Assembly: GCF_018617485.1 (NCBI RefSeq)
Contig: NZ_JACSKH010000001.1
Location: 1,860,001-1,924,000 of the forward strand
Source: Exiguobacterium sp. s124
GTDB taxonomy: Bacteria > Bacillota > Bacilli > Exiguobacteriales > Exiguobacteriaceae
Length of the DNA: 64,000 nt
Reading direction: 5' to 3'
The notes under the pieces are model-generated. The model saw nothing but the letters and a program-made list of their open reading frames with translations. It was not told the DNA's origin and made no database searches. Positions 27,766 through 36,276 of the stretch are shown in pieces. Within the stretch, counting starts at the first letter, position 1, and every line of letters starts with the position of its first letter. The position numbers and the translations under genes were made by a program.

Positions 27766-28224
27766 ATTCGGCTTTTTCCACGATTTCGACACGTACTCCC
27801 GTGTCCCCGACTTTTCCTAAGTCTTCTACGGTCGGGTCCTCATACGCCAGGACATGAAACTCTTGCTCGATTGTACGAATGACGTAATGGGAAAGTGTCC
27901 CCCGCTCGCTGTTCACTCGATTCGTTCCCCACTCTTCATGTACGTATGACATAAACGGGACGTCGTCAGCTTTACGATCGGGTGGTCGTTCCATAATCCT
28001 TCTTCCTTCAGACCGTGTTCTTCAAGCGTCCCCAGAAAGAGAGCGTACTGTTCGAAACGAATCCGGATGCGGTCACGCTCAGCGTTCCATGTGAGGAGCA
28101 TCGTCGGGTCCGATGCCCCGAAGAACGTCCACTCGAGCGGATAATACGCTTCATTTTTCATTTGAAAGGATTCCGTATCGAGTACGTAATCCGTTGTCGT
28201 CATGAGATCATGTAGGTTAATCAT
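27764..28224 (-). pseudogene. Small unknown protein, apparently split by a frameshift
   Basis: Two overlapping reverse frames cover this locus: 28224-27913 (103 aa, starts MINLHDLMTTTDYVL) and 27994-27764 (76 aa, ends VRVEIVEKAE). The first reads well up to GLWNDHP near 27985 and then turns poor. The second supplies a good continuation (DRKADDVPFMSYVHEEW). A single-base slip near the GACCACCCGATCG stretch would join them into one protein of about 150 aa. AAGGA occurs 2 bases before the internal ATG at 27994, so two overlapping genes cannot be excluded. No family is recognised. Confidence 0.5.
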
Positions 28225-28240
28225 TTATTCGCCCCCTCAT

Positions 28241-28270
28241 CAAAAAGCGATGCCTCACGACATCGCTTTC
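28241..28270 (-). terminator. Terminator of the zapA-to-yshE reverse-strand run
   Basis: On the reverse strand AAAGCGATG, an 8-base loop and CATCGCTTTTT form a 9-bp stem with a T-tail, directly after the 28-aa ORF. Confidence 0.8.
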
Positions 28271-28272
28271 TC

Positions 28273-28359
28273 TCAATAAAAGATATACCACAGTGCCGCT
28301 GCCACTAAGAACAGCCCGGCCCCGATGAACAAGATTTTTGCCAATCGTTCATATACCAT
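28273..28359 (-). CDS. 28-aa putative single-pass membrane peptide
   Basis: The ORF begins 4 bases after the yshE stop with GAGGTGA just upstream of its ATG. It reads MVYERLAKILFIGAG and then a hydrophobic stretch ending WYIFY. One membrane helix fills most of it. It ends right before a terminator, so it is positioned as the last gene of the mutS2/yshE transcript. The function is unknown. Confidence 0.5.
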   Translation of the reverse strand: MVYERLAKILFIGAGLFLVAAALWYIFY

Positions 28360-28363
28360 GTCT

Positions 28364-28774
28364 TCACCTCACCAATGCCGCGCCGACGACGAGGGAGACC
28401 CCGATCGACAGCAAGAATGCCAACAACCCGACGGCGATATTTCCTTTTTGAATCTCGTCGTTCACCTTCAGCGTCGGTGTCAAAAATTCAAACAACCAAT
28501 AGGTCGCGAGAAGCAACATGAAGCCGAATCCCCCACCGACAAAGATGTCGATCGTGCTCTCATGGTAGCTCTCGACGACACGGAAGATGTTGGCGAGACC
28601 GACAATCTTCCCACCTGTCGCCAAGGCGACGGCGATATTCCCTTTTTGAATCTCGCGCCAGTTGCTGTATGGCGTCGTCACCTCGAAGATGGCGAGACCG
28701 ACAATAATCATCAGCCCTGCCATCGAATAGAGGCCGAACGACTCTAGCATAATCGCAAACGTTAACGTGCCCAT
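28364..28774 (-). CDS. yshE: DUF350 family membrane protein (YshE-like)
   Basis: The 136-aa protein has four hydrophobic helices in two repeats, each with the DUF350 signature EIQKGNIAVAL / EIQKGNIAVGL. The family is integral to the membrane and of unknown function. In Bacillus subtilis yshE directly follows mutS2, and the same order holds here with a 13-base gap, supporting the assignment. Confidence 0.85.
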   Translation of the reverse strand: MGTLTFAIMLESFGLYSMAGLMIIVGLAIFEVTTPYSNWREIQKGNIAVALATGGKIVGLANIFRVVESYHESTIDIFVGGGFGFMLLLATYWLFEFLTPTLKVNDEIQKGNIAVGLLAFLLSIGVSLVVGAALVR

Positions 28775-28787
28775 TCCCCGACTCCCT

Positions 28788-31142
28788 TTATTTTAGTTCG
28801 ACGACCGTGACACCGAGTCCACCTTCACCCATTCCACCTGGGCGTTGACTCTTCACGTGACGATGTCCTTTTAAAAATTCCTGTGTCGCTTGACGCATCG
28901 CCCCGGTACCTAGACCGTGGATGATGCGGACGTTGTCGTAGCCCGACACGAGTGCTTCATCGATATACTTATCCAGACGCATGAGCCCCTCTTCGACTCG
29001 GACGCCGCGAAGGTCGAGTTCAGACTTCGTCGAACTCTGACGCTTGAGCGAGCTTCCTTTCGACTGAAGCGGCTTCTCTTTTGATGGACCGATCTTCTGA
29101 AGGTCGTCCGCTTTGACGTTCACTTTCATGATGCCGACTTGGACGTTGTACTCGTTGTCGTTGATTTGTTTCACGATGTAGCCTTTTTGGTTGAACGTCG
29201 TCACTTTCACTTCTTCGCCTTTACTGAACGTACGTTTCTGCTGGGCTTTTTGTTTCACTTTTTGGATCTTTTTCTCTTGAAGCGTCGGTTTTGCCGACTC
29301 GAGCTCTTTCTTCGCCGCGATAATCTCATGCTCTTTGACAATGCCCTGCTCCCGGAGTTTCTTCAAGCGGTCGATGACCTCGTTCGCCTGACGCTTCGCC
29401 TGTTCGACGGCCTTCTCGGCTTTCGCCTCCGCCGCACTATACAAGTTGTCGCGCTCGCGCTCAAATTCGGTCATCTTCGCTTCGAACTCGGCCTGCTCCT
29501 CTTCAAAGTCATGACGTTTGACGATGAGCTCTTGCTCGAGCTGTTCGGCGCGTTGTTTCGCCGCTTCGAGTTCGTTGATCATCGACTCGACCGATTCAGC
29601 GTCACTACCGACGTGGCTCCGTGCCTTGTCGATGACTTGCTCGGACAGTCCGAGGCGACGGCTGATCTCAAAGGCGTTCGAGCGACCCGGCACGCCGATC
29701 AAAAGGCGGTACGTCGGGCTGAGCGATTCGATATCAAATTCCATCGAGGCGTTCATGACGCCTTCACGGTTATAGGCGTATGCCTTCAGTTCCGAATAGT
29801 GCGTCGTCGCCGCGACACGTGCCCCGCGACGTTTCACCTCATCGAGAATCGCAATGGCGAGGGCGGCCCCTTCTTGCGGGTCCGTCCCGGCACCAAGCTC
29901 ATCGAAGAGGACGAGTGACATGAAGTCGATCTTGTCGAGCATGCCGACGATATTCGTCATATGCGAGCTGAACGTCGAGAGACTCTGCTCGATCGATTGC
30001 TCATCCCCGATATCGGCATAGACCGCGTCAAACACGGAGAGTTCCGTCCCGAATTCTGCTGGTACGTAAAGTCCTGACTGCACCATCAACTGAAGGAGTC
30101 CAATCGTCTTCAACGTGACGGTCTTCCCACCGGTGTTCGGTCCGGTGATGACGAGTGACGTATAGCCTTCCCCGAGCTCGACCGTGATCGGCACGACCTC
30201 ATCTTTCGGGATGAACGGGTGACGGGCTTGTTTCAACTTGATCTCCCGATTGTCGTTCAACTTCGGCTCGGTCGCTTTCATCTCTTGCCCGTAGGCGACT
30301 TTCGCAAAGATGAAATCGAGTTCGGCCAATACGTCGAGGTTCGTCATGATCGCATCATGCACCCCACCGACCTCATTTGAGAGCGCACTCAAAATCCGAT
30401 CGATTTCGGCGCGTTCCTTCAAGCGAACTTCTTGAATCTCGTTGTTGATCGAGACAATCGCTTGCGGCTCGATGAAGAGCGTCTGACCAGAAGCCGACTG
30501 GTCATGGACGATCCCGCCGAACGCTTGACGGTACTCTTGTTTGACCGGCACGACATAGCGGTCATTTCGAATCGTGACGATGGCGTCCGAGAGCATCTTC
30601 GCGTTATTGCGGAGGATGTTGTCAATTCGTGAACGGACGCTGCCTTCAAAACTTCGGAGCTGTGTCCGAAGTCCCCGAAGTTGTGCGCTCGCCGAATCTA
30701 GGACCGTCCCTTGGTCATCGATCGCATGACGAATCGACTGTTCGACTTCGATGAGCTTCGTCAACTTGTCCACATACTCATCAAGACGTGGAATCCGAAG
30801 CTCTTCATTGTCCTCGTGAAGCTTCTCAAAGAAGTTCTTCACTTGTCGCCCGCCGTACATGACAGCCGCGACAGCGAGAAGTTCACTCGTCGAGAGGACC
30901 GAGCCAATCGCGGCCCGCTTCACTTCAGCACGGACGTCCGTTAGTCCGCCGAGCGGGAGACGGTCACGGAGACGCACGACTTCGGTCGCCTCTTTCGTCA
31001 CGTTCAAATTCGAGAGCACTCGGTCGTACGAGTAGTCCGGTTGCATCTTGAGCGCCAAATCTTTCCCGAGTGAGCTCGCCGCGTGTCCGGCAAGCTGTTG
31101 GCGCAATTTTTCATATTCTAATACGCGTAACGCGTGGTCCAT
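28788..31142 (-). CDS. mutS2: MutS2, ATPase/endonuclease linked to recombination control and ribosome rescue
   Basis: The 784-aa protein has the MutS core ATPase with Walker A GPNTGGKT, Walker B LVLFDELGAGTDP and the SNAFEISRRLGL motif. A coiled coil rich in Glu/Lys/Arg (about 515-625) follows, then a C-terminal Smr domain with LDLRGVR and HGLGTG. MutS2 lacks the mismatch-recognition domain; its Smr module cleaves nucleic acid, and in Bacillus it acts on collided ribosomes. GAAAGG precedes the ATG. It lies 15 bases after polX. Confidence 0.96.
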   Translation of the reverse strand: MDHALRVLEYEKLRQQLAGHAASSLGKDLALKMQPDYSYDRVLSNLNVTKEATEVVRLRDRLPLGGLTDVRAEVKRAAIGSVLSTSELLAVAAVMYGGRQVKNFFEKLHEDNEELRIPRLDEYVDKLTKLIEVEQSIRHAIDDQGTVLDSASAQLRGLRTQLRSFEGSVRSRIDNILRNNAKMLSDAIVTIRNDRYVVPVKQEYRQAFGGIVHDQSASGQTLFIEPQAIVSINNEIQEVRLKERAEIDRILSALSNEVGGVHDAIMTNLDVLAELDFIFAKVAYGQEMKATEPKLNDNREIKLKQARHPFIPKDEVVPITVELGEGYTSLVITGPNTGGKTVTLKTIGLLQLMVQSGLYVPAEFGTELSVFDAVYADIGDEQSIEQSLSTFSSHMTNIVGMLDKIDFMSLVLFDELGAGTDPQEGAALAIAILDEVKRRGARVAATTHYSELKAYAYNREGVMNASMEFDIESLSPTYRLLIGVPGRSNAFEISRRLGLSEQVIDKARSHVGSDAESVESMINELEAAKQRAEQLEQELIVKRHDFEEEQAEFEAKMTEFERERDNLYSAAEAKAEKAVEQAKRQANEVIDRLKKLREQGIVKEHEIIAAKKELESAKPTLQEKKIQKVKQKAQQKRTFSKGEEVKVTTFNQKGYIVKQINDNEYNVQVGIMKVNVKADDLQKIGPSKEKPLQSKGSSLKRQSSTKSELDLRGVRVEEGLMRLDKYIDEALVSGYDNVRIIHGLGTGAMRQATQEFLKGHRHVKSQRPGGMGEGGLGVTVVELK

Positions 31143-31157
31143 CTAGCATGTTCCTTT

Positions 31158-32852
31158 CTATCGCTTCGCCGCGAAGAATGCCTTGGCGTCTTCAAACGAG
31201 AAGCAGTTAATGATATCCGTTGGTTCGAGATAGGCTTTCCGTGCGTGTAACACACCGAGCGCCATATCTTCCATCATATCTGGGTGGTGCGTATCGGTGT
31301 TGATCATCACTTTGACGCCTGCTGCCTTCGCTTTCTTCAGCGTCGATGCCGTCAAATCGAGACGGTTCGGGTTGGCGTTCAACTCGAGCGCCGTCCCCGT
31401 CTCTTTCGCGAGCGCGATCAACTTGTCCTCGTCAATCGGATAGCCGTCGCGGCGACCGATGAGTCGTCCCGTCGGATGCGCAATCACGTTGACGTATGGC
31501 GAACGGCAGGCGTTCTCGAGACGTGCCATGATTTCGTCGACGGATTGGTCCATCTTCGAATGGATCGAGGCGACGACATAGTCGAGCGTCTCTAAAAATT
31601 CTGGCTCATAGTCGAGCGTCCCGTCAGGACGGATGTCCATCTCGACGCCACGTAACACGTTCATGTCATGTGTTTTTGCAGCTTCTCGAATCTCCTCACC
31701 TTGTGCCTCGAGTCGCTCCTCCGTCAAACCGTTGACGAACGTCAAATACTTCCCATGATCGGTGATGGCCATCCACTCATAGCCGCGCCCTTTCATCGCC
31801 ACGACAATCTCGTCAACGGTCAACTTCCCGTCCGACCAGACCGTGTGCATGTGTGCGTCGGCCTTGATGTCCTCGAGCGTGACGAGTTTCGACAAATCGT
31901 GCTCGAACTCGGCATGTCCTTCCCGAAGCTCAGGTGGGATGAACGGAAGACCGTACCGTTCGAACAGTTCTTCTTCTGTTTCCGGTTGCCACAGCCCATC
32001 TGCCGTCTCAACCCCATACTCTGAGATCGACTCGCCTTTCGCTTTCGCGAGTTGGCGCATGCGGACATTGTGGTCTTTCGAACCTGTGAAATGGTGAAGC
32101 GTTGCGGCGAATGCGCCAGGCTCGACCATACGGAAGTCGACCGACACCATCTCCTCACGCTCGAGAACGAGCGATACTTTCGTCTCGCCTGCCGCGATCA
32201 CTTCATTGATGAACGGCAAAGCGAGGAGTTTTTCCCGAAGCGCGATCGGCTCCTCGGTCGCGATGATGAAGTCGAGGTCTTTACACGTCTCTTCGGCTCG
32301 GCGGAAACTTCCCCCGACCGAATGACGTAAGACGAGCTCTTCCTTCTCCAACACATCGTTGATTTCCTCGACGATTGGTCGCATGACCGCATATGCGAGT
32401 CGTTCCGGACGCGACTCAAGGTTTTTTGCTGCGGCGAGTAGCTTCTCGACACTTTTCGCTCCGAATCCCGGAAGCGATGCCGCCGTCCCGTCTTCAAGCA
32501 CGCGGATGAGAGATTCTAAGTCGACGACGCCGACTTCACGAAGTTTGGCGAGTTTCTTCCCTCCGAGTCCTTGAATCTTCAAGAGCTTCATCAATCCGAA
32601 TGGGATCTCTTCTTGCAGCGCTTCGAGCACTTCGCTACGTCCCGTATCGCGATACTCCTCGAGGACTGCTGCCGTCCCCTTCCCGATGCCTGCGATGGAC
32701 GTCAAGTCGTCGATGTTCTCGAGCTCGAGATCCGTATTCTCTAATGCCGTCGCGGCCTTGCGGAATGCATTGATTTTAAACGGGTTCTCCCCTTTGATCT
32801 CCATATATTGCGCGATTTTCTCGAGCAACATCATCGCTTCTACTTTATTCAT
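31158..32852 (-). CDS. polX: PolX, family X DNA polymerase with PHP exonuclease domain
   Basis: The ATG at 32852 follows GAGGGGG and gives 564 aa, close to Bacillus YshC. The N-terminal part has helix-hairpin-helix motifs (TSIAGIGKGTA, KIQGLGGKKLAKL). The palm has GGSFRRAEETCKDLDFII with the metal-binding aspartates. The C-terminal PHP domain has DAHMHTVWSDG, ITDHGKY and the late TDTHH metal ligands. It acts in base-excision and gap-filling repair. It sits between cvpA and mutS2 as in Bacillus. Confidence 0.95.
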   Translation of the reverse strand: MNKVEAMMLLEKIAQYMEIKGENPFKINAFRKAATALENTDLELENIDDLTSIAGIGKGTAAVLEEYRDTGRSEVLEALQEEIPFGLMKLLKIQGLGGKKLAKLREVGVVDLESLIRVLEDGTAASLPGFGAKSVEKLLAAAKNLESRPERLAYAVMRPIVEEINDVLEKEELVLRHSVGGSFRRAEETCKDLDFIIATEEPIALREKLLALPFINEVIAAGETKVSLVLEREEMVSVDFRMVEPGAFAATLHHFTGSKDHNVRMRQLAKAKGESISEYGVETADGLWQPETEEELFERYGLPFIPPELREGHAEFEHDLSKLVTLEDIKADAHMHTVWSDGKLTVDEIVVAMKGRGYEWMAITDHGKYLTFVNGLTEERLEAQGEEIREAAKTHDMNVLRGVEMDIRPDGTLDYEPEFLETLDYVVASIHSKMDQSVDEIMARLENACRSPYVNVIAHPTGRLIGRRDGYPIDEDKLIALAKETGTALELNANPNRLDLTASTLKKAKAAGVKVMINTDTHHPDMMEDMALGVLHARKAYLEPTDIINCFSFEDAKAFFAAKR

Positions 32853-32919
32853 ACGTTTCCCCCTCTTCACACAGAAAAGACCGAGACACAAGCACTAGCT
32901 TGCATTCCGGCCTGTCGTG

Positions 32920-33456
32920 TCACAACATCTTATTTGAAAACCAATCCGATAGATATGGCGTGTCTTGAATGATAAATGTCGCAAGCGACGAATTGTCGAC
33001 GGCATTTTGAACGCCTGCCATCGGTACGAACGCAATTACCCAAAGGATGAAGAACGTAATGACATACGCCTCGAAGAAACCGAGGACTGCTCCAATCAAT
33101 CCTTTTAATTGGCGCAAGATTGGCAAGTCCGTCAAGAAGTCGAGCATCGCCAAGATGAGATGCAAGACGAGTTTTGTGATGAGGAACAACACTACGAACC
33201 AAAAGACGTTGTAAAACGTCATCTCAATCCCTGAAAGCGAATTGAGGTCCAACACGCCGCCTGGGAGCGTTCCATCAAGCTGAGACGGATACGGGATCCA
33301 GAGCTTGAACGCTTCGGCTAAATCTTTATAGTATGTGTTGGCGACGAGAAAACTGATGATAAGCGCGACCCAATGGCCGAGCTGTAGAATCGCGCCACGA
33401 CGGAAGCCGTTGACGATTCCAATAAACAAGAAAAACAGTATAAGTAGCGTAACCAT
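32920..33456 (-). CDS. cvpA: CvpA-family membrane protein (YshB-like)
   Basis: The 178-aa protein has four or five hydrophobic helices and the family start LILFFLFIGIVNGFRRGAILQLGHW, the CvpA glycine/arginine pattern. In Bacillus yshB lies between zapA and polX, as here. CvpA is named for colicin V export, but its general role appears to be envelope homeostasis. It starts 8 bases after zapA. Confidence 0.88.
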   Translation of the reverse strand: MVTLLILFFLFIGIVNGFRRGAILQLGHWVALIISFLVANTYYKDLAEAFKLWIPYPSQLDGTLPGGVLDLNSLSGIEMTFYNVFWFVVLFLITKLVLHLILAMLDFLTDLPILRQLKGLIGAVLGFFEAYVITFFILWVIAFVPMAGVQNAVDNSSLATFIIQDTPYLSDWFSNKML

Positions 33457-33464
33457 GGATTGAT

Positions 33465-33686
33465 TTATTCTCCCATATTTCGTTTAGTTTTGACGTGGTC
33501 GCTTGCGATTTGAATCGCAGCCAAGACCGCTGCCTGACGAGCATCTAAATGAGGGGATTGTTCACGAATCTCGCGGATCTTACTGTCGACCAAAAAGCCT
33601 ACTTCCCTCACATGATCAGCGGGTTCTTCGCTTACGATCGTATAGTCTTGACCCGCAATGTGAATCGTTGTTCGTTGTAACTGCAC
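33465..33686 (-). CDS. zapA: ZapA, FtsZ-ring-associated division protein
   Basis: AAAGGAGG lies 7 bases before a GTG at 33686, giving 73 aa; the longer ATG start at 33722 would place that site inside the gene. The protein has the ZapA pattern: N-terminal beta-hairpin (TTIHIAGQDYTIVSEE), HVREVGFLVDSKIREI, then AVLAAIQIASDHVK in the dimerising helix. ZapA cross-links FtsZ filaments. It leads the conserved zapA-cvpA-polX-mutS2 run. Confidence 0.9.
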   Translation of the reverse strand: MQLQRTTIHIAGQDYTIVSEEPADHVREVGFLVDSKIREIREQSPHLDARQAAVLAAIQIASDHVKTKRNMGE

Positions 33687-33903
33687 GCGCACCCCTCCTT
33701 TACGTCTGTCAGAATTAATCATAACATCGTTTTTATATTAGGAAAAGGAGAAGCCCCTTCCCTTGATATGTACAACATTTTCTATTACCCTTCTATGAAG
33801 TTGTCAAACGTCTTTCTTCAGGAAAATTACAAGACATGGTGGCAACATTTCGTAAAATGTGCGAAAATATCAACTATTCAAACAAACAGAAAGGGTGATT
33901 GAT

Positions 33904-35112
33904 TTGAAATTACGCATTGGCCTCTTAGGTCGCATCATCATCGCGATCGCTTTCGGGATTCTGCTCGGGAGCATCGTACCAGAAAGTCAGAACTGGATCG
34001 TTCGGACGTTTGTGACGTTCAACACGGTCTTCGGGCAGTTCTTAGGCTTCGCCATCCCACTGATCATTCTTGCTTTCATCATCCCAGGAATCGGGGAACT
34101 TGGTAAAGGAGCAGGAAAGTTAGTCGGACTCACAGCACTTATCGCTTACGCTTCAACAGTTGTCGCAGGAACGCTCGCATACTTTGCAACGAGCAACTTG
34201 TTCCCGCAAATTTTGACACGTTCGACAGAAGGAGCCGAAAACCCAGAAGAAGCCTTATTGAAAGGGTTCATGGAATTTGAGATTCCACCGGTATTCGGTG
34301 TCATGACCGCACTCATTTTAGCGTTCGTCATCGGGATAGGGATTGCCGCTATCGAAAGCAAGCGGTCACTCGACCTCGCCATGGATTTCCGCGATATCAT
34401 CGAGCTCTTAATCAGTAAAGTCATTATTCCATTACTCCCATTCCACATCGCCGGAATTTTCATGAACATGACGTATGCTGGTCAGGTCGCTGAGATCCTC
34501 TCGGTGTTCTCGCTCGTCTTCGTCACAATCATCGTCCTTCATTTGACGATGCTCATGATTCAATATTCAATCGCAGGTGGTCTCAACAAAGAGAATCCGT
34601 TCAAGTTGCTCAAGACGATGATGCCGGCTTACTTCACAGCCATCGGGACGCAATCATCGGCTGCGACGATTCCCGTCACACTTCGCCAAGCGAAGTTGAA
34701 CAACACGGACGAGGGTGTCGCCAACTTCGTCATCCCGCTCTCGGCAACGATCCACTTGTCAGGCTCGACGATCACACTCACATCGGTCGGTGTCGCACTC
34801 ATGTACTTGAACGGCATGCCGATGTCATACGCGATCGTCCTCCCATTCATCCTCGCACTCGGTGTGACGATGATTGCAGCACCTGGTGTTCCAGGTGGAG
34901 CGGTTATGGCATCACTCGGATTGTTCGGCTCAATTCTTGGGTTCGACGCGACGATGCAAAGCTTGGTCATCGCACTCTACTTGGCGCAAGATAGCTTCGG
35001 GACAGCTACAAACGTCACAGGTGATGGTGCCATCGCAAAAATTATCCACTACTTTAAACACAACACGAAACTTCTCGACAACACATCGTCGAAACAAGAA
35101 GATATCGCATAA
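33904..35112 (+). CDS. DAACS-family dicarboxylate/amino acid:cation symporter
   Basis: The likely start is the TTG at 33904, just after AAAGGGTGA; an ATG at 33859 is upstream of that site. The 402-aa protein has eight or so membrane helices and the family's diagnostic segments: the serine-rich QSSAATIPVTL hairpin, PGVPGGAVMAS and the substrate-binding QDSFGTATNVTGDGA. It imports glutamate, aspartate, serine or a C4-dicarboxylate with Na+ or H+; the substrate cannot be fixed by reading. It is monocistronic with its own terminator. Confidence 0.9.
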   Translation: MKLRIGLLGRIIIAIAFGILLGSIVPESQNWIVRTFVTFNTVFGQFLGFAIPLIILAFIIPGIGELGKGAGKLVGLTALIAYASTVVAGTLAYFATSNLFPQILTRSTEGAENPEEALLKGFMEFEIPPVFGVMTALILAFVIGIGIAAIESKRSLDLAMDFRDIIELLISKVIIPLLPFHIAGIFMNMTYAGQVAEILSVFSLVFVTIIVLHLTMLMIQYSIAGGLNKENPFKLLKTMMPAYFTAIGTQSSAATIPVTLRQAKLNNTDEGVANFVIPLSATIHLSGSTITLTSVGVALMYLNGMPMSYAIVLPFILALGVTMIAAPGVPGGAVMASLGLFGSILGFDATMQSLVIALYLAQDSFGTATNVTGDGAIAKIIHYFKHNTKLLDNTSSKQEDIA

Positions 35113-35121
35113 AGCAGAAAT

Positions 35122-35157
35122 CAAAAACGGGCAAGCCATCAGGTTTGGCCGTTTTTG
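35122..35157 (+). terminator. Terminator of the DAACS symporter gene
   Basis: An imperfect stem closed by AAAAACGG / CCGTTTTT, ending in a T-run, starts 10 bases after the stop. Confidence 0.75.
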
Positions 35158-35182
35158 TCTACATTGATAAGGAGAGATACAT

Positions 35183-36028
35183 ATGGAATGGATCGAATGG
35201 AAAGACCCGAATCACTTCTCAGAACATGTCATGAGTACATTATTGAAGGAAGAGGCAAAGCACAGCCTGATGATCGGGGTATTGAATAACGTGATTCAAG
35301 GCGTTTACGAGACGTTTCATCAGTTCACTGTCGAGGAGGAAGGTGAACTTCTCGCCATCTTACAAGTGACACCACCACATCCGCTCCATTATATCGTCGT
35401 GGATTCGGAACGTGCGGTCGAACTCCCGTCCTTCATCATCCCGCACCTCCTCGAAGCAGACATCCCCTTCACCGAGGTCGTCTCAGAACGCAAACAAGCC
35501 GAACGGTTCGCGAAGGCGTGGCAAGAGGTGACGTCCGGGTCGAGCGAGCTGTTCATGTCTCAAGGGCTTTACCGACTCGACGACGTGAAAGACATCGAGA
35601 TGGCGAAAGGCCACATGCGAGAAGCGACGGTCGCTGACCAAGCCCAACTCGAAGCCTGGTATAGCGCGTTTGAAGCCGAGTCGGGACTTCGCTCTTCGCC
35701 ACCTGAGAAAGTCACGAAAGCCGTCCAGACGATGCTCGAAAGGAATGAAGCCGTCTTTTGGGAAGTCAACGGACAGGTCGTCTCGTGTGCGAAGCGGGCA
35801 CGTCCGACTGAGAACGGCATCACCGTCTCGTTCGTCTATACGTCACCAGACTCACGTGGGCGAGGTTACGCACGCAGCCTAGTTGCAGACCTCAGCCGCC
35901 AGTTACTCGAGACGAAATCGTTCTGTGTGCTCTATACAGACCTCTTGAACCCGACGTCGAATAAAATCTATCAAGAAGTCGGTTACGAACAGATTATGGA
36001 TTCTGCTTGGGTCCGACTCGCTAGATGA
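35183..36028 (+). CDS. GNAT family N-acetyltransferase
   Basis: The 281-aa protein has a variable N-terminal half and a C-terminal GNAT fold (about 150-281). The acetyl-CoA-binding SPDSRGRGYARSLV matches the R/QxxGxG/A loop and is followed by CVLYTDLLNPTSNKIYQEVGY, the usual final strand-helix. AAGGAGAG precedes the ATG. The acceptor substrate is unknown. Confidence 0.85.
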   Translation: MEWIEWKDPNHFSEHVMSTLLKEEAKHSLMIGVLNNVIQGVYETFHQFTVEEEGELLAILQVTPPHPLHYIVVDSERAVELPSFIIPHLLEADIPFTEVVSERKQAERFAKAWQEVTSGSSELFMSQGLYRLDDVKDIEMAKGHMREATVADQAQLEAWYSAFEAESGLRSSPPEKVTKAVQTMLERNEAVFWEVNGQVVSCAKRARPTENGITVSFVYTSPDSRGRGYARSLVADLSRQLLETKSFCVLYTDLLNPTSNKIYQEVGYEQIMDSAWVRLAR

Positions 36029-36032
36029 AACG

Positions 36033-36070
36033 AATCGCCTCCCCTATACTAATAGGTGGAGGCGATTTTT
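36033..36070 (+). terminator. Terminator whose right arm also carries a ribosome binding site
   Basis: AATCGCCTCC (36033-36042) pairs with GGAGGCGATT (36058-36067) and runs into T's just after the acetyltransferase stop. The same GGAGG (36058-36062) is 9 bases before the ATG of the 56-aa ORF, so folding and translation of the next gene are mutually exclusive. Confidence 0.75.
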
Positions 36071-36071
36071 C

Positions 36072-36242
36072 ATGGCTAGATTCCGTTTTATGTTTCGTGC
36101 ACTCGGTGTGGCACTTCTTCTCTATATGTTGATCGTCGGTGGACAAAGCGTCCTCGATGACCCGAACATCGACACGTTATGGCTCAGTGTGATTGGTGCT
36201 GCACTCCTGACGTTTATCGCCTATATGGCAACAAAAAAGTGA
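36072..36242 (+). CDS. 56-aa two-helix membrane protein
   Basis: The ORF starts 9 bases after GGAGG. It has a basic start (MARFRFMFRALG) and two hydrophobic segments (VALLLYMLIVGG and LSVIGAALLTFIAYMA) separated by a short acidic loop, ending KK. No family is recognised. Its stop lies in the terminator of the convergent M23 gene. Confidence 0.6.
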   Translation: MARFRFMFRALGVALLLYMLIVGGQSVLDDPNIDTLWLSVIGAALLTFIAYMATKK

Positions 36243-36265
36243 TCGACGCGTTCGTCGATCACTAT
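36233..36265 (-). terminator. Terminator of the M23 peptidase gene
   Basis: On the reverse strand a 10-bp perfect stem (GTGATCGACG / CGTCGATCAC) is followed by TTTTTT. Confidence 0.82.
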
Positions 36266-36276
36266 CTTTGTGTTGA

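Noticed and set aside
28325-28747. 140-codon forward frame opposite yshE
   Set aside because: It is antisense to the conserved DUF350 gene; its composition (many Gln/Asp/Arg) is that of a shadow frame.
29139-29918. 259-codon open frame on the forward strand inside mutS2
   Set aside because: It lies wholly antisense to the well-supported mutS2 coiled-coil region, has Phe/Leu/Arg-rich nonsense composition and no ribosome binding site.
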